The notes beneath the pieces are model-generated. The model made no database searches and had not been told where the DNA came from. It saw only the letters and a program-made list of their open reading frames with translations. A program made the translations under genes and the position numbers. Source: Amaranthus tricolor (lineage: Eukaryota; Streptophyta; Magnoliopsida; Caryophyllales; Amaranthaceae). Taken from it: a stretch of 64,000 nucleotides of DNA. The stretch is taken from NCBI RefSeq assembly GCF_026212465.1, contig NC_080050.1, forward strand, positions 27,580,070 to 27,644,069. Direction: 5' to 3'. Shown here piece after piece: positions 52,615 through 63,314 of this stretch. How positions within the stretch are numbered: the stretch's first letter is position 1; each line of letters opens with the position of its first letter.

Positions 52615-53276
52615 GGTTGTTGGAACAAATCCTCCTTCACCCAACACATCAATTCCCTCAATTCTTATTGCTTAGAAAGAGAAAGTAGAGAGAGACGCTC
52701 TGAGAATCTTCAATCCCTCTTTAAACTTCTGACAATCTTCTCGAAGATCTTCAAGGATTCTGACAAAATTTCATCAAATTTCTGACAAATCTTCAAAATA
52801 TTTTCAAGGTATTCGAATCTTTCTTCAAGTTTCTTGAATTTCTTCACATTAATCTTTAAACTGTTCTTCAGATTGTTCTTCGCGTTCTTGAATATTTAAT
52901 TTTTAAATTAATTTTATGAAATTAGCCCCAATCCTTCAAAAGTTTCGCCTACTATTTTTTGATTCATTAATATGGATGTCGCGGCTACTCATGAGATAAT
53001 AGCTAACATCGACATTAACTCGGATATCCCGACATAAATTCCTTTGGTAGCATGTAGACGTTTTAATAAAGAGGGGTTATTAATGAATGATTCGGATGAA
53101 AGTAGTTCAGTGAGAATCACCCCCCATTATGAACCAATAAAAGCCGGGGATGGGTCGTCTGTATCCCCTATATACCCTCCGGAGATTATGAAAACTGCTC
53201 CTTAGGAAGTGAGCATTGCTTTCTTTCTCAATTACCGCGAATAAATTCTGACCTGGAAGGGTTATTGTATGTAGAT

Positions 53277-55971
53277 ATGGAAAACCTTGAAGGATCAGCC
53301 GAGTCTTCTGGAAGGGAGAGCGCAGCGCCAGTTCCTCCTCCATTCTACATTCCCAACGGCGGTCCCCTTAATTATTTCATAGATTTACAAACCAAGAGAG
53401 ACCTAGACAACCATCGGGAAGCCATCTCTCAAAAATGGGCTTTGAAAGACAACATAAATATTATTACCCCGGGAAATTATGACACTGTTAGGTTTCCTCC
53501 CCCACACTGTATAGCTGTATACTTTCTCTCTTTTGAGTTAGGACTTAGGTTTCCTCTTCACCCGTTTTTTAGGGAGGTGTTAGAGTTTTTGAACGTTTCA
53601 GTGCCCGAGTTATACCCAAACGCCTGGGGTTGTATGGTGGCATTTTTGATCTTGTGTAAAGTTTTGGCCGTGCCACCAACACTCACCGCCTTTAGATATA
53701 TATTTAGAGTCCGCCTATGTAATTCTCAATCGTACGGCTGTGGCTGGATAACTTTTACCCACCGTCGTGGACTGAAGATAGTCCACGACCTCCCTGATAA
53801 CCAAAAGGGGTATAGGACTAAATTTGCCTACCTCTATAATTCGGAAGGATGGAATATCAAGACTTCCTTCGACATCAAACCCAACCTTTCGGGTTTCAAT
53901 AATGGTATCCCGCAATGTTCTCTTAGCGACGCGGTAATAATCGAGTATGCAAAGATGGACGTTCAACCGGGAAGGAAACCCATGAACGTCCAGCTCAACT
54001 GGATACCAGGTCGTCCTGAGTTGGAGAATGAAAACCTCCTCTCAGCATTCGGCGTCAGCTTGGCTATCGATCGGAGTAAGAGTTGTCGGACTTCTTCCCT
54101 CTTTTTTCTATTATTTGCTTGTCTCTAACTCGTGGTTTTACAGGGATAGCCAAGGAAAATCTTCGAGCAAAAGATCCGGAACTCATGAAGAAATTCAGTG
54201 TCATGAGATTTGCTCAAGGGGCCATTCAACGGCCCGCGGAGAAACCTCTACCTCTTCCGCCAAAGGTATAACTTTCTTCGTTCTTCCCGAATTATAGTGG
54301 ATTTCTTTGATTCTCTCTAATTTTTTCTCTTATAGGATTCTGCAACGGCGGAGAAGGGGCTGGATGAGGTCCCCTGCGAAGAGGAGGCTCTCCGGCTCCT
54401 TGAGGAGAGAAGACAGGTCCATATTCCCGATGACTCTCAGAGGGTAATCCCTTCTAAGAAGAGGGAATCGAAGAAAAGGGAGAGGAAGAGAAAGAGAGTC
54501 TCTTCCTCCCATGAAGAGAGTGCCTCAAAAAAGGCCTCGGCGGGAACAACAATTATGTCGGCCGTACCTCTGCAAATGAGGTCGGTGGAAGAGGAGGTGG
54601 CTTCACCTCAAACCAAGGCGTCCCATGTCCTGAGTCGGGGCAAAGAGAAGGTGGGGGAGTCTGCCGCGGCTCCTAAAGCGAAGGTGGAAGAGGTGTATCG
54701 TCGTCGGGAGGTTCTTCCTTTCCGGCACGACACCCCTTTCACCGACTTAGGCCAAAAGGGCATGATAACTCGATTTAATAGGGCAACTTCTCACTTGATC
54801 AGCCAAGTGGATGTTGATCTATTGGATTCCCTTTCCCCCACCGATAGGGTCCGTCAACTCCAAGTTTCCGCGGCTGAGGTAACTTCCTTCCTCTTACATC
54901 TCTTTGAGTTTAACTGTTTTAGATTTTGATTTATTCTTTTCGCAGGCTTTTCTGAGGTTGTCTTTTGAACTCAACCTCAGTCGCCAAAGCGCCGCGGACA
55001 GGGAGACTCTGGCTGCCTTATCCTCCCGCTGTGATGAGCAGGACGAGGAGCTTCAAAAGCTCCGAGATGAACTGCCGGGCTTAAAGGAAAAGTTGGCTAA
55101 ATGCTCTGAGCTGAAGGAGCGTTTAGTCAGAACTGAGCAGTGGCGGGAGAGGGCGAGGAAGCAACTTGAGGAGACCGTCGAGAGTCTGGACGCGGCTTCC
55201 AATAAATCGGCAACCCTCGGCCATGAAATCGGTCACCTGATGGATGTTCATGCTAAACTGGTTCATCAGAACCAGTGTCTTTTGGAACAGGTGTCGACTG
55301 ATTCGGCCAAATTCAAGACTTTGCTATCCGCGGCCCGGATTGATAAGACCAGCTTAGGGAGACGAGCCCGGATAGCTAGGGATTGGCTTACTTCGGACGA
55401 ACCGGAAGCGTCGAGTTTCTTAGGGAGTCTGACGGCAGAAATGGTGGGCACGGGGTCCACAATTACTGAAGAGAAGTACCGTCTGGCTGCCGCGGAGTTA
55501 GGCATTGACTTCGATTCCTTCAAACAAAAGGCATATCTCAAGGGGAACGAAGCTTTGGCCAACCTAGCTCCAATTTTGGAACGGGAGTCGGCGGTACTGG
55601 TGGACCCCAACTGGGATGTGGAAGAGGCAAGGGCTTGGTCGGAGAGGGTTGATGTCGCGGTTGAGAAGGAGGCGTTATGCCTTGATCTGGATCAGCTAAC
55701 CCTCTCCCTTCCTTCGACCTCGGGGGCCCCTGAAAACTTGGCGCTTTCCCATCTGGAGAGTTTGTGCCTAGACTTGTCGAATCTCCTTATTGATGAAGGA
55801 AAGAACCTCCAGGGTTTTTCCAAAGAGCTATCCGGGATTGAAGTGGAGCCGTTCAATGTTGAAGATGTTGTGAGCTTCACTCCAAGTCTTGAGGAGGGGG
55901 CGGCCGAATCTCCTCCGTTGCCGGCCCAGGACGCCGAGGGGGACGTCGATGCCTTTTTGGATAATGTTTAG
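53277..55971 (+). CDS. Spliced antisense gene inside the Tat-type element (829 residues)
   Basis: Four exons join in frame across canonical GT..AG introns: 53277-54075, 54144-54265, 54336-54878 and 54946-55971. Exon 1 encodes a globular part (PFYIPNGGPLNYFIDLQ; DTVRFPPPHCIAVYFLSFEL; LYPNAWGCMVAFLILCKVL) resembling the 'putative gypsy-type transposon' domain (PF04195, from memory). Exon 3 has a strong bipartite nuclear signal (SKKRESKKRERKRKRVS, about residue 346). Exon 4 is a long coiled coil (about 490-600) followed by an acidic C-terminus. The start chosen is the first ATG in the open frame. The frame is open back to 53133, and a broken upstream reading from 52973 suggests a lost N-terminal extension. 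It runs opposite to gag-pol, with about 1 kb separating their 3' ends. Extra antisense ORFs are known in Tat elements; the molecular function is unknown. Confidence 0.78.
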
Positions 55972-56215
55972 TTTTTGTAATATAAATTTTTGTAATTTTG
56001 ACTTTTGTAACCTTGAATAGAATTACTTTGTGCGCTGAACTATTTTGATGATTAATGATTATTCCAACGTATTGTTGTTTAAGTATTTCAAATTTTCTTT
56101 CATCGGCCGCGGCTTCTCTCCCTCACTAGGCGGGAAACAGCATTTAATTGATGTCACGGCTAGAAGATATTTACTTGGAGTAGATTTGACAACTTCGAAC
56201 TTAGAACCAATTTAA
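55972..56215. other. 3' flank of the antisense gene
   Basis: Likely 3' UTR (TTTTTGTAATATAAATTTTT) up to the second repeat array. Confidence 0.5.
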
Positions 56216-56780
56216 GGGTCCGACTTATCGATGTCACGGCTGGTTGAACTTCAGGACCCTTATCAGAGGGTCCAAATTGTCGACGTTGCGGACAAGAAAC
56301 ATTCAGCTAGATATTTATTTGGAATGATTTTTAACTTGGGACCCCAGTCTGAGGGTCCGACTTGTCGATGTCCCGATTGGGAAACATTTTGGTGAATAAC
56401 TTAGAATATTTTTGAAGTTTGGGACCCCAATCTGGGGGTCCGACTTGTCGACGTCCCGGTTAGAAAACATCTTAGTGAAAATAACTTTTGAATATTTTCG
56501 AACTTAAGGACCCCAAACTGGGGGTCCGACTTATCGATGTCACGAACAGATGGTGAATATATACTTCAAATGATTTTCGGTCTTGGAACCCTATTCTAAG
56601 GGTCCGACTTATAGATATCACAAGTTCGTTAGTGACTTAAAATAATTTGATAATGGGACCTCTCTCAAGGGGTCCGACTTATGGATATTACTGATTATAG
56701 GTATCACAAGTTCGTTAGTGACTTAGAATAATTTGATAATGGGACCCCTCTCAAGGGGTCCGACTTATGAATATTACTGA
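56216..56780. repeat. Array of hairpin-forming GGGTCCGAC repeats, right of the antisense gene
   Basis: Units near 56216, 56268, 56353, 56436, 56522, 56600, 56670 and 56756. Spacing is mostly 70-86 bp. Each unit is preceded by GGGACCCCAATCTG or a variant, giving the inverted pair GGACCCC...GGGGTCC, a 6-7 bp stem with a 4-9 base loop. The last two units (from about 56600) are a near-identical tandem duplication of 85 bp. Confidence 0.9.
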
Positions 56781-57023
56781 TTTAATAAGATTTGCAATAG
56801 AACTTTACCAAATATTTGCGAACATAAGAGCCGGATAATCTGAAAATGAAACTTCTGTTATAAATGATTGATAAGAATACAAATGACGATGACAGAAGTG
56901 ATTTCGAATGACAACGCAACTATGTTGCGGAATGAAGGTAGTCGCGGATTGATGCTGATCAGACTGTCACTGATGAAGCTGCTAAGACTGATACTAGTAA
57001 CTGATTGCCCCTTGCAAATTTTA
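56781..57023. other. Spacer between the repeat array and the pol 3' end
   Basis: No open frame of note. Confidence 0.5.
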
Positions 57024-58755
57024 TTAAATGAAGAATTTCTTTAAGTGGTCTCCATTCCATGGACGGGGTAGTTTTTTCCCTTTCATGTCTTCTAGTTCGA
57101 ACGTTCCTGGTTTGATGACGCGGGTGACTTTGAAAGGTCCGTCCCAGTTGGCCCCTAACTTTCCTTTTTCAACTATCTTCCCCGTAGCTTCGACTTTACG
57201 GAGGACGAGATCATTGACCTGAATACGTCTTGTTTTGACATGGCGGTTGAAGCTACGAATTATCCTCTGCTTTTGGGCCATCGATCTTAGTAGTGCATTT
57301 CCTCTTGTCTCTGGTAGTAGGTCTAAGTTTGCTCTTTTTCCTTCTTCGTTCTCGTCGTACGAGTAGTAGGTGACCCTTGTAGAGGGTACTCCTATTTCCA
57401 CTGGAAGTACGGCTTCGGATCCGTACACTAAAGAGAACGGTGTGTGCCCCGTGGCCTCTTTGACGGTGGTTCGACTAGCCCATAAGATTCCGGGTAGTTC
57501 TTCATCCCAATTTCCCTTGACCCCTTCTATCTTCTTTTTGATACCATTTAGTATCTCCTTGTTGGCGGACTCGACTTGACCATTAGTTTGCGGCCTGGAG
57601 ACAGAACTAAATCTGATTTGGATGTGGAATTTGTCGCAATACTTGATGGTGTTCTTGTTGACAAATTGCCTTCCATTATCTGTTATGATCACCCGTGGTA
57701 TGCCGTATCTTGTGATGATGTTCCGCCATAAAAACTGACAGACTTGCTTGTCTGTGATTGAACTAAGAGCCTCTGCTTCTACATACTTGGTGAAGTAATC
57801 AATAGCCACAATGATGAACTTGCGCTGCCCCTTTGCTGGTGGAAAGGGGCCGAGGAGATCCATACCCCACTTGTCGAAGGGCAGGACGGCTTGCAAGACG
57901 GTCAAGTAATTAGAGGGCTTCCTCCCTATCTTTGAGTGATACTGACATTCGGGACACCGTTGGATCTGTTCTTCCGCGTCTTTCCGGAGTGAAGGCCAAT
58001 AATATCCACTCCTAAGGACTTTGCTAATGACAGTTCGCACTCCCTGGTGTATTCCGCATCCACCCTCGTGTATTTCGCGTAGGATATAGTTTCCTTCTTC
58101 AGGAGTAACACATTTCAGAAGGGGATGTGTGTATGACTTTTTATAGAGCGTTCCTTCGTGAAGTTCGAACCATTTGGCCTTCTTCTGGAGCATTTTGGCC
58201 TGATTCTCGTTCTGGGGGAGCATTTGATCTCGCAAGTACTTAACGTATGGCCCCATCAATGTTTCAGATCTGTCGATGGTATTGACCATGAAGTTGATGC
58301 TGGGGTTAGGGAGCACTTCCCAGATTATATCACGAGTCGCAGAAGTATCCGCGGAGCTGGCAAGTTTTGCTAGGGAATCGGCTTGGGCATTTTGGGATCG
58401 TGGAATGTGCTCCAACGTGAACTTATCAAACTTTGGAACAAAGTCCTTCACTTGCTGCAGATACATTTTCATGCTATCATCTTTAGCCTCAAATTCCCCG
58501 TTTAATTGCCCCACTATTAATTGGGAGTCAGAGAATGCGGCCAATTCTTTAGCCCCTGCCTCATAGCAGATCTTCAGCCCCATCAGTAATGCTTCGTACT
58601 CGGCCTCATTGTTGGATGCCGCGAACTCGAATCTGACTGCCCTTTCCATACGGACCCCGGCGGAAGACACAATGAGGAGCCCGGCCCCACTCGCCAATTG
58701 TGTTGAGGACCCGTCTACATACAATTTCCATTCTTGGTTGAGTTCAGCAGGAGGG
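57024..58755 (-). pseudogene. Second (archaeal-type) RNase H and integrase of the Tat-type element
   Basis: The frame starts within LYVDGSSTQLASGAGLLI. RNase H residues are visible in VDGSS, NNEAEYEAL, SDSQLIVGQ and SQNAQADSLAKL. Integrase follows: a zinc region (EGGCGIHQGVRTVISKVLRS; CPECQYHSK) and catalytic positions in WGMDLLGPF, IITDNGRQF and VESANKEILNG, all intact. The C-terminus (WDGPFKVTRVIKPGTFELED) has no chromodomain. This 566-codon frame is undamaged, but it is out of frame with the upstream RT because of a one-base change in a G6 run at 58753-58758, so it cannot be made as part of the polyprotein without a shift. Confidence 0.88.
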
Positions 58756-60440
58756 GGGAAGTGCTTTCAGCAATAAAGTCAGCCAAAGCTTGTGCTTTAA
58801 TTGCTGTTCGAGGTTCGTACTCGATGCCGAAATCTGCTAGCTGGTTTGCCCAATCTGTGACGCTGCTTGACTTGTTTTTCCCTTCAAGAATCTTTTTTAA
58901 AGGTTGATCAGTCCGGACAATGATCTGGTTGAACTGAAAGTATGGCTTCAATTTCCTGCTGGCCATCACTATCGCAAATATGACCTTTTCCACTTCGCAA
59001 TAGTTCCCCTCCGAGCCACGGAATGCATGACTCACATAGTATATTGGGAGCTGCTTCTTTTCCCTTTCCGCCACCAGTACTCCGGATAACGAGTATTCGG
59101 AGACAGAGACATATAAGACTAGCTTTTCCCCGTTGATGGGCGAAACTAGTTTTGGCAAGGCCGATAGGTGTTCCTTAAGCTGGCGGAAAGACTCTTCTGC
59201 TTCCGCGGTCCATTCGAATTTCTGTTGCTTTATCATTTTGAAGAAAGGCAAGCATTTGTCCGCGGACTTTGAAAGGAATCTTCCTAGAGCAGCTATACAC
59301 CCCGTGAGCTTTTGTACTTCTTTTACGGAGGTGGGGGATCTCATGTTCTGAATGGCATGAATCTTATCTGGATTTGCCTCGATGCCCCGTTCGTCTACCA
59401 AGAAGCCGAGACACTTTCCTCCGGTGACCCCGAATACGCACTTGTCCGGATTGAGCTTCATCTGGTGTTTACGGAGGGTATTGAACGTTTCACGCAAGTC
59501 CGCGGCGTGCTGAGTTGCGTGCTTGCTCTTTGTTATCATGTCATTCACGTATACCTCTAAATTCCGTCCAATCTGAGATTGGAAAACCTTGTTTACCATT
59601 CTCTGATAGGTGGCTCCAGCATTTTTTAACCCGAAGGGCATGACTTTGTAGCAGTAGACACCCATGCTAGTAATGAAGGTCGTGTGTGGTTGGTCCTCCG
59701 GCGCCAATTGAATCTGATGATATCAGGCATTGGCATCCATGAAACTTAATAGCGCATGGCCTGCTGTGGAGTCCACCAGGCGATCTATTTTTGGGAGTGG
59801 ATAGTCGTCCTTGGGACATGCCTTATTTAAATCCGTGAAATCGACGCACATACTCCATTTGCCATTCGGTTTCTTCACGAGGACGACATTGGATAGCCAA
59901 TCAGAGTATTTGCATTCTCTAATAAATCCGGCTCTCAACAATTTTTCGACTTCTTCTTTGGCGGCCTCGGTCCGCTCTTTTCCTTGATGCCGCAGCTTTT
60001 GCTTCACTGGTTTGTGGCCTGGTCTTGTGTCAAGTTTATGACACATGACGCTAGTAGGGATGCCAGGCATTTCTTCCGTGCTGAAGGCGAAGACGTCGCG
60101 GAACTCAGCAATGGTGGCCACGATTTCTTGTTTAATCGTACCAGGAAGATCTTTCCCTATCTTGACTTGCTTCCCCTCGAACATGTCTACTTCCTCGTAT
60201 CTTTCTATGGGGCGACGCCTTTCATGTGTGCTAGGGTTTTCCATATACACGCTCATGACAGCGGAAGCGTCTTGATCTTCCCTTTCCCTCTTGGCGGGTG
60301 TCGCAGAATGTCCACGCTTCAGAGTGTTTATGAGGCATTGGCGGGCCGTTACCTGATCTCCCTTGAGGATGCCTACTTGCCCATCATCCTGCTCGAATTG
60401 CAGCAAGAGTTGATGAGGAAAGATTGCAGCTTTGATTTTG
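58715..60440 (-). pseudogene. Tat-type reverse transcriptase and first RNase H, with a stop and an altered active site
   Basis: One frame from about 60440 to 58715. It continues the protease tail (HQLLLQFEQDDGQVGI), then RT: HKPVKQKLRHQGKERTEAAK, IRECKYSDWLSNVVLVKKPN and FMDANA. A TGA at 59723-59725 interrupts the block that normally reads GYHQI. RT resumes with MPFGLKNAGATYQRMV. The catalytic box reads EVYVNDMITKS: the first Asp of YVDD is Asn, which should abolish polymerase activity. RNase H follows (LYVSVSEYSLSGVLV; FRGSEGNYCEVEKVIFAIVM), then the frame shifts near 58755. Confidence 0.88.
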
Positions 60441-62565
60441 TTATGAGGGGAAGTCCCATGATGGCGTTGTAGGGGAAAGTGAGATCCACTACCGTGAAAC
60501 GTATGGGCATGGACCTGCTTTCATTTCTTTCTCCTACGCGCACGGGGAGAATGATCGTTCCTAGCGGAATGACCTGACTTCCCCCAAACCCGATCAGCGG
60601 CTTATCTAGGGGCTGCAAGTGCTTTTCCTCAAACTTCATTTTTCTCAAGCACTCCATTGTAATGAGATCAGCCGTGCTTCCGGTATCCACGAGTACCCTT
60701 TTGACTTTCATCTGTCCAATTTTGAGGGTGACCACCAGAAGGTCAGTATGGGGCTGTTGCAGCGTTTGAGAGGTCGTGGCATCAAATTTCATGACCGGCC
60801 CGCTGGTTACGGTCGTTGTCGGTCTTTTCAGCAGAGTATGGATGTTGTCTTTCGCGGCGCGAACGGTAGGATATTCCTCGGTATATCCTTCAAAAATCAT
60901 GTTGATGGTCCCCTGTGTGTGGGAACTTTCGCGTCTTGCCTCTTCCCTCTTGGGGGATCTGCGTCTTTGATTCCACGGCCTTCTGTTCGCTTCTCCTCCC
61001 GTGTCATAGTGCCTCCTGTTGAGGAACCTGGAAAGCTTTCTTTCATCGGCCAGTTGATGCAAGATACGCTTGAGTTCGCGACATTGGGCAAGGGTATGGC
61101 CGTGCTCTTTGTGGTAGTCACACCACAAATTGTAATTGCGCCTGTCGGAAGGAGTGGTAGTGGGAGGTGGAGTTGGCAACTTGTCTCGAACGGCAAAGAA
61201 AATATCCCTTCTGTTTCGATTAAACATCAGGTCGTTTCCCCCGTCTAACAAATTGCGCGTTCTGGATTCCCCTTCCGTGGTATAAATGTGACGGGATCGT
61301 GGTGGTCCCATGTCAGAAGAGGGCGCGGGACGACGCGGCATGTAATTTCTTTCCCTCCTCAACTGGGGCTCTTCTCTGTTCCTCGAGGATTGATGGGGAG
61401 TTGCGGCGTCCTTCTTGTCAGACTTCCGCCTCTTGGGGTCATGTGCCTGACATATCTCGGAGGCCGTGACATAACTTTGACACTGCTTCATGGCCTCCGC
61501 ATATGTCTTCACCTGGCTCTCCACCAACTGGAACTTGAGCCTTTGAGCCTTCATTCCGTTGATTAGGGCGTTTAAGGCGACTGATTCCTCTAAATTCGTC
61601 ACCTCTAGCACCGCCTCATGGAACTTCTTAAGATAGGAGGATATGGACTCTCCTTCCAATTGAGTGATACTAAGTAGGTGGAAGTTTGATTTCTCTTGCC
61701 TTCTTGAGGCTATAAAGTGGCCCAGAAACTTGCCTTCTAGCTGGGCAAAATTGTGGATACTTCCTCCTGGAAGGGAGGTGTACCATGTCAAGGCTACTCC
61801 CGTAAGAGTAGTTGGGAAGAATTTACACCACAAGGAAGGGTTGGTAGTGTGCAGCACCATCAAATTCTTGTACGCCATCAAGTGTTCCCCGGGGCATGAC
61901 GTGCCGTCAAATGCTGCCATATTTGGGATTTTTATTTTCCCCGGGTTGGGAAGGTTTAGTATTTCAGGAGCCATTGGAGAGATTATCGGCGTAGGATCTC
62001 CAGGGAGGATATTGACCTCGACTTCGTTCCGCGGCATGGTTACAGGACTCGCTGGATAGCTAGATCCTACCAGCTGCGCCTTCTTCCTCTTTTGCCTCCG
62101 TCGATCCACCAGCGACTGGACGCTTTCGGATGCCTTATGCTTTTTGCTTTCTAGGAAGGTTCGGGCATCTCGAGAGGCGGTTTTGGACACTTTGTCCTGT
62201 GGATCACTCCTGCTAACATCCGTGTGGGTTCTCGATCTTTCCCGCCTTTTCTTATTACGCCTGCTGGAGTGGGAAGTCCTCGAATTCCCATCTTGAGATT
62301 CATGGGACTTTGGTACCTCCTGATGGGGTTCGATCCGTTCCTGCAAGTTTTTAATTTGGTCTGCCATATCTTCTAATACTCGTTGTTGAGTGGGAGTATT
62401 ATTTATGACGGCGCGGAGCTGTTCAGTAAAAGCGGCAGTAAGGTTGCGTGCTAGCATGTCCAGATCACGACGAGTCACGGCTTGATTGTTAGCGTGACCT
62501 GCGGAAGTGTCTGTATCTGTGCTACGCACGGTTGCAGTTTGTGTAGGATTCTTCTTAGGAGCCAT
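60373..62565 (-). CDS. Gag-protease of the Tat-type element
   Basis: 730 codons from MAPKKNPTQTATVRSTDTDT, starting only 37 bp inside the 5' LTR. The N-terminus is charged and Ser/Arg-rich (RRNKKRRERSRTHTDVSR). The retrotransposon Gag core has FDGTSCPGEHLMAYKNLMVL, LTGVALTWYTSL and the HLLSITQLEGESISSYLKKF block. The zinc knuckle CDYHKEHGHTLAQC is near residue 481. The protease has VDTGSTADLI near residue 625 and AIMGLPLI near its end. The frame then runs into an unrelated tail (SKLQSFLINSCCNSS) because a one-base difference in an A-run at 60436-60439 moves the rest of the protein to another frame. It overlaps the RT frame. The shift could be programmed but looks mutational. Gag itself appears intact. 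Confidence 0.88.
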   Translation of the reverse strand: MAPKKNPTQTATVRSTDTDTSAGHANNQAVTRRDLDMLARNLTAAFTEQLRAVINNTPTQQRVLEDMADQIKNLQERIEPHQEVPKSHESQDGNSRTSHSSRRNKKRRERSRTHTDVSRSDPQDKVSKTASRDARTFLESKKHKASESVQSLVDRRRQKRKKAQLVGSSYPASPVTMPRNEVEVNILPGDPTPIISPMAPEILNLPNPGKIKIPNMAAFDGTSCPGEHLMAYKNLMVLHTTNPSLWCKFFPTTLTGVALTWYTSLPGGSIHNFAQLEGKFLGHFIASRRQEKSNFHLLSITQLEGESISSYLKKFHEAVLEVTNLEESVALNALINGMKAQRLKFQLVESQVKTYAEAMKQCQSYVTASEICQAHDPKRRKSDKKDAATPHQSSRNREEPQLRRERNYMPRRPAPSSDMGPPRSRHIYTTEGESRTRNLLDGGNDLMFNRNRRDIFFAVRDKLPTPPPTTTPSDRRNYNLWCDYHKEHGHTLAQCRELKRILHQLADERKLSRFLNRRHYDTGGEANRRPWNQRRRSPKREEARRESSHTQGTINMIFEGYTEEYPTVRAAKDNIHTLLKRPTTTVTSGPVMKFDATTSQTLQQPHTDLLVVTLKIGQMKVKRVLVDTGSTADLITMECLRKMKFEEKHLQPLDKPLIGFGGSQVIPLGTIILPVRVGERNESRSMPIRFTVVDLTFPYNAIMGLPLITKSKLQSFLINSCCNSSRMMGK

Positions 62566-62580
62566 GACTTTCTGTTATGT

Positions 62581-62598
62581 TCCCCACAGACGGCGCCA
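62581..62598 (-). promoter_or_regulatory. Primer-binding site of the Tat-type element
   Basis: The minus strand reads TGGCGCCGTCTGTGGGGA three bases inside the 5' LTR. TGGCGCC-type primer sites are usual for the Athila/Tat group; the exact tRNA was not determined. Confidence 0.8.
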
Positions 62599-62601
62599 AA
62601 C

Positions 62602-63309
62602 TGTTTCGTTGATGAAACGAGGAAGTGCAAAAGACACTTAAAATACCTGGAGATAGGTGGAAGTGTGGTCTAGAGGAGCGACTTGTGGGAGGAAGTGACT
62701 TGAATTCCTGCGAAACAACACGTTAGCCTTGTCCGGGGGTAATCTCCCGGAAAACCCCTCCGACGCTCAAGTTAGAACGTGGATATGATAATATGTAGTG
62801 AGTGATTATAAATTGAATGCGAGATATTGCGGTGGATGTTACTGAATTTTGGTAGGCTAATGGAGTTGAAAAGGAAGTAGAGAATAAGTAAGGCTCTTGT
62901 AGATTATTTTTTCAGATGTCCCCTCCTCTCTGATGGCTGTCCCTTTTTATAATGCTCAAGGAGGAAGTTACATCAGAGAGTGGGAGTTGAAGATCATGGG
63001 AGACATGGGTAGTTAGTTCCCATGGAAGAAGGATTACCATGCAATTGAGGGGAAGTGGGAAGTTACCAAGCAAGGGGAACCATGTATTGTGGGAGAGTGG
63101 GGAAGTGAGTCAACTTGATGGTCATTCCCTTATGGGAAGTTAGGGTTTTTAAAGATACTTGGCCCACGGGCCATTCAAGGAAGATGGGAAATCCAGAAAA
63201 AGCCCGTTGACCGAAAGTCAAAGTCAAAACAAAAGGTCAAAGGGTATTTAAGTAATATGACGTTAATAATTTAAATAAATGAATAAATTAAATAAATGAT
63301 ACCATAACA
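62602..63309 (-). repeat. 5' LTR of the Tat-type element
   Basis: 708 bp, paired with 50652-51360. Visible differences include one G in a G-run and about five substitutions. Confidence 0.95.
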
Positions 63310-63314
63310 ACTTG

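Larger units (their letters stand above)
50652..63309 (-). mobile_element. Tat-type Ty3/gypsy retrotransposon, 12.7 kb
   Basis: LTRs of 708-709 bp (TGTTTCGTTGATGAAACGAG at one end, ATGATACCATAACA at the other) with the target duplication ACTTG (50647-50651 and 63310-63314). On the minus strand: primer site, Gag, protease, RT, RNase H, a second RNase H of the archaeal-like type next to integrase, no chromodomain, then a long 3' region. The dual RNase H layout marks the Tat lineage. The 3' region (51361-57023) holds repeat arrays and a spliced gene on the opposite strand. The LTRs differ at about five positions plus one indel, so it is young. Confidence 0.94.

Noticed and set aside
51759..56780. 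Possible CRISPR array because of regularly spaced short repeats
   Set aside because: The repeats are degenerate, spacers are related to each other, and the context is a plant retrotransposon; there are no cas genes.
60619..61248. 209-codon plus-strand frame and similar ones opposite the Tat gag-pol
   Set aside because: They lie antisense to clear Gag/protease/RT domains, lack splice context and domains, unlike the antisense gene at 53277-55971.
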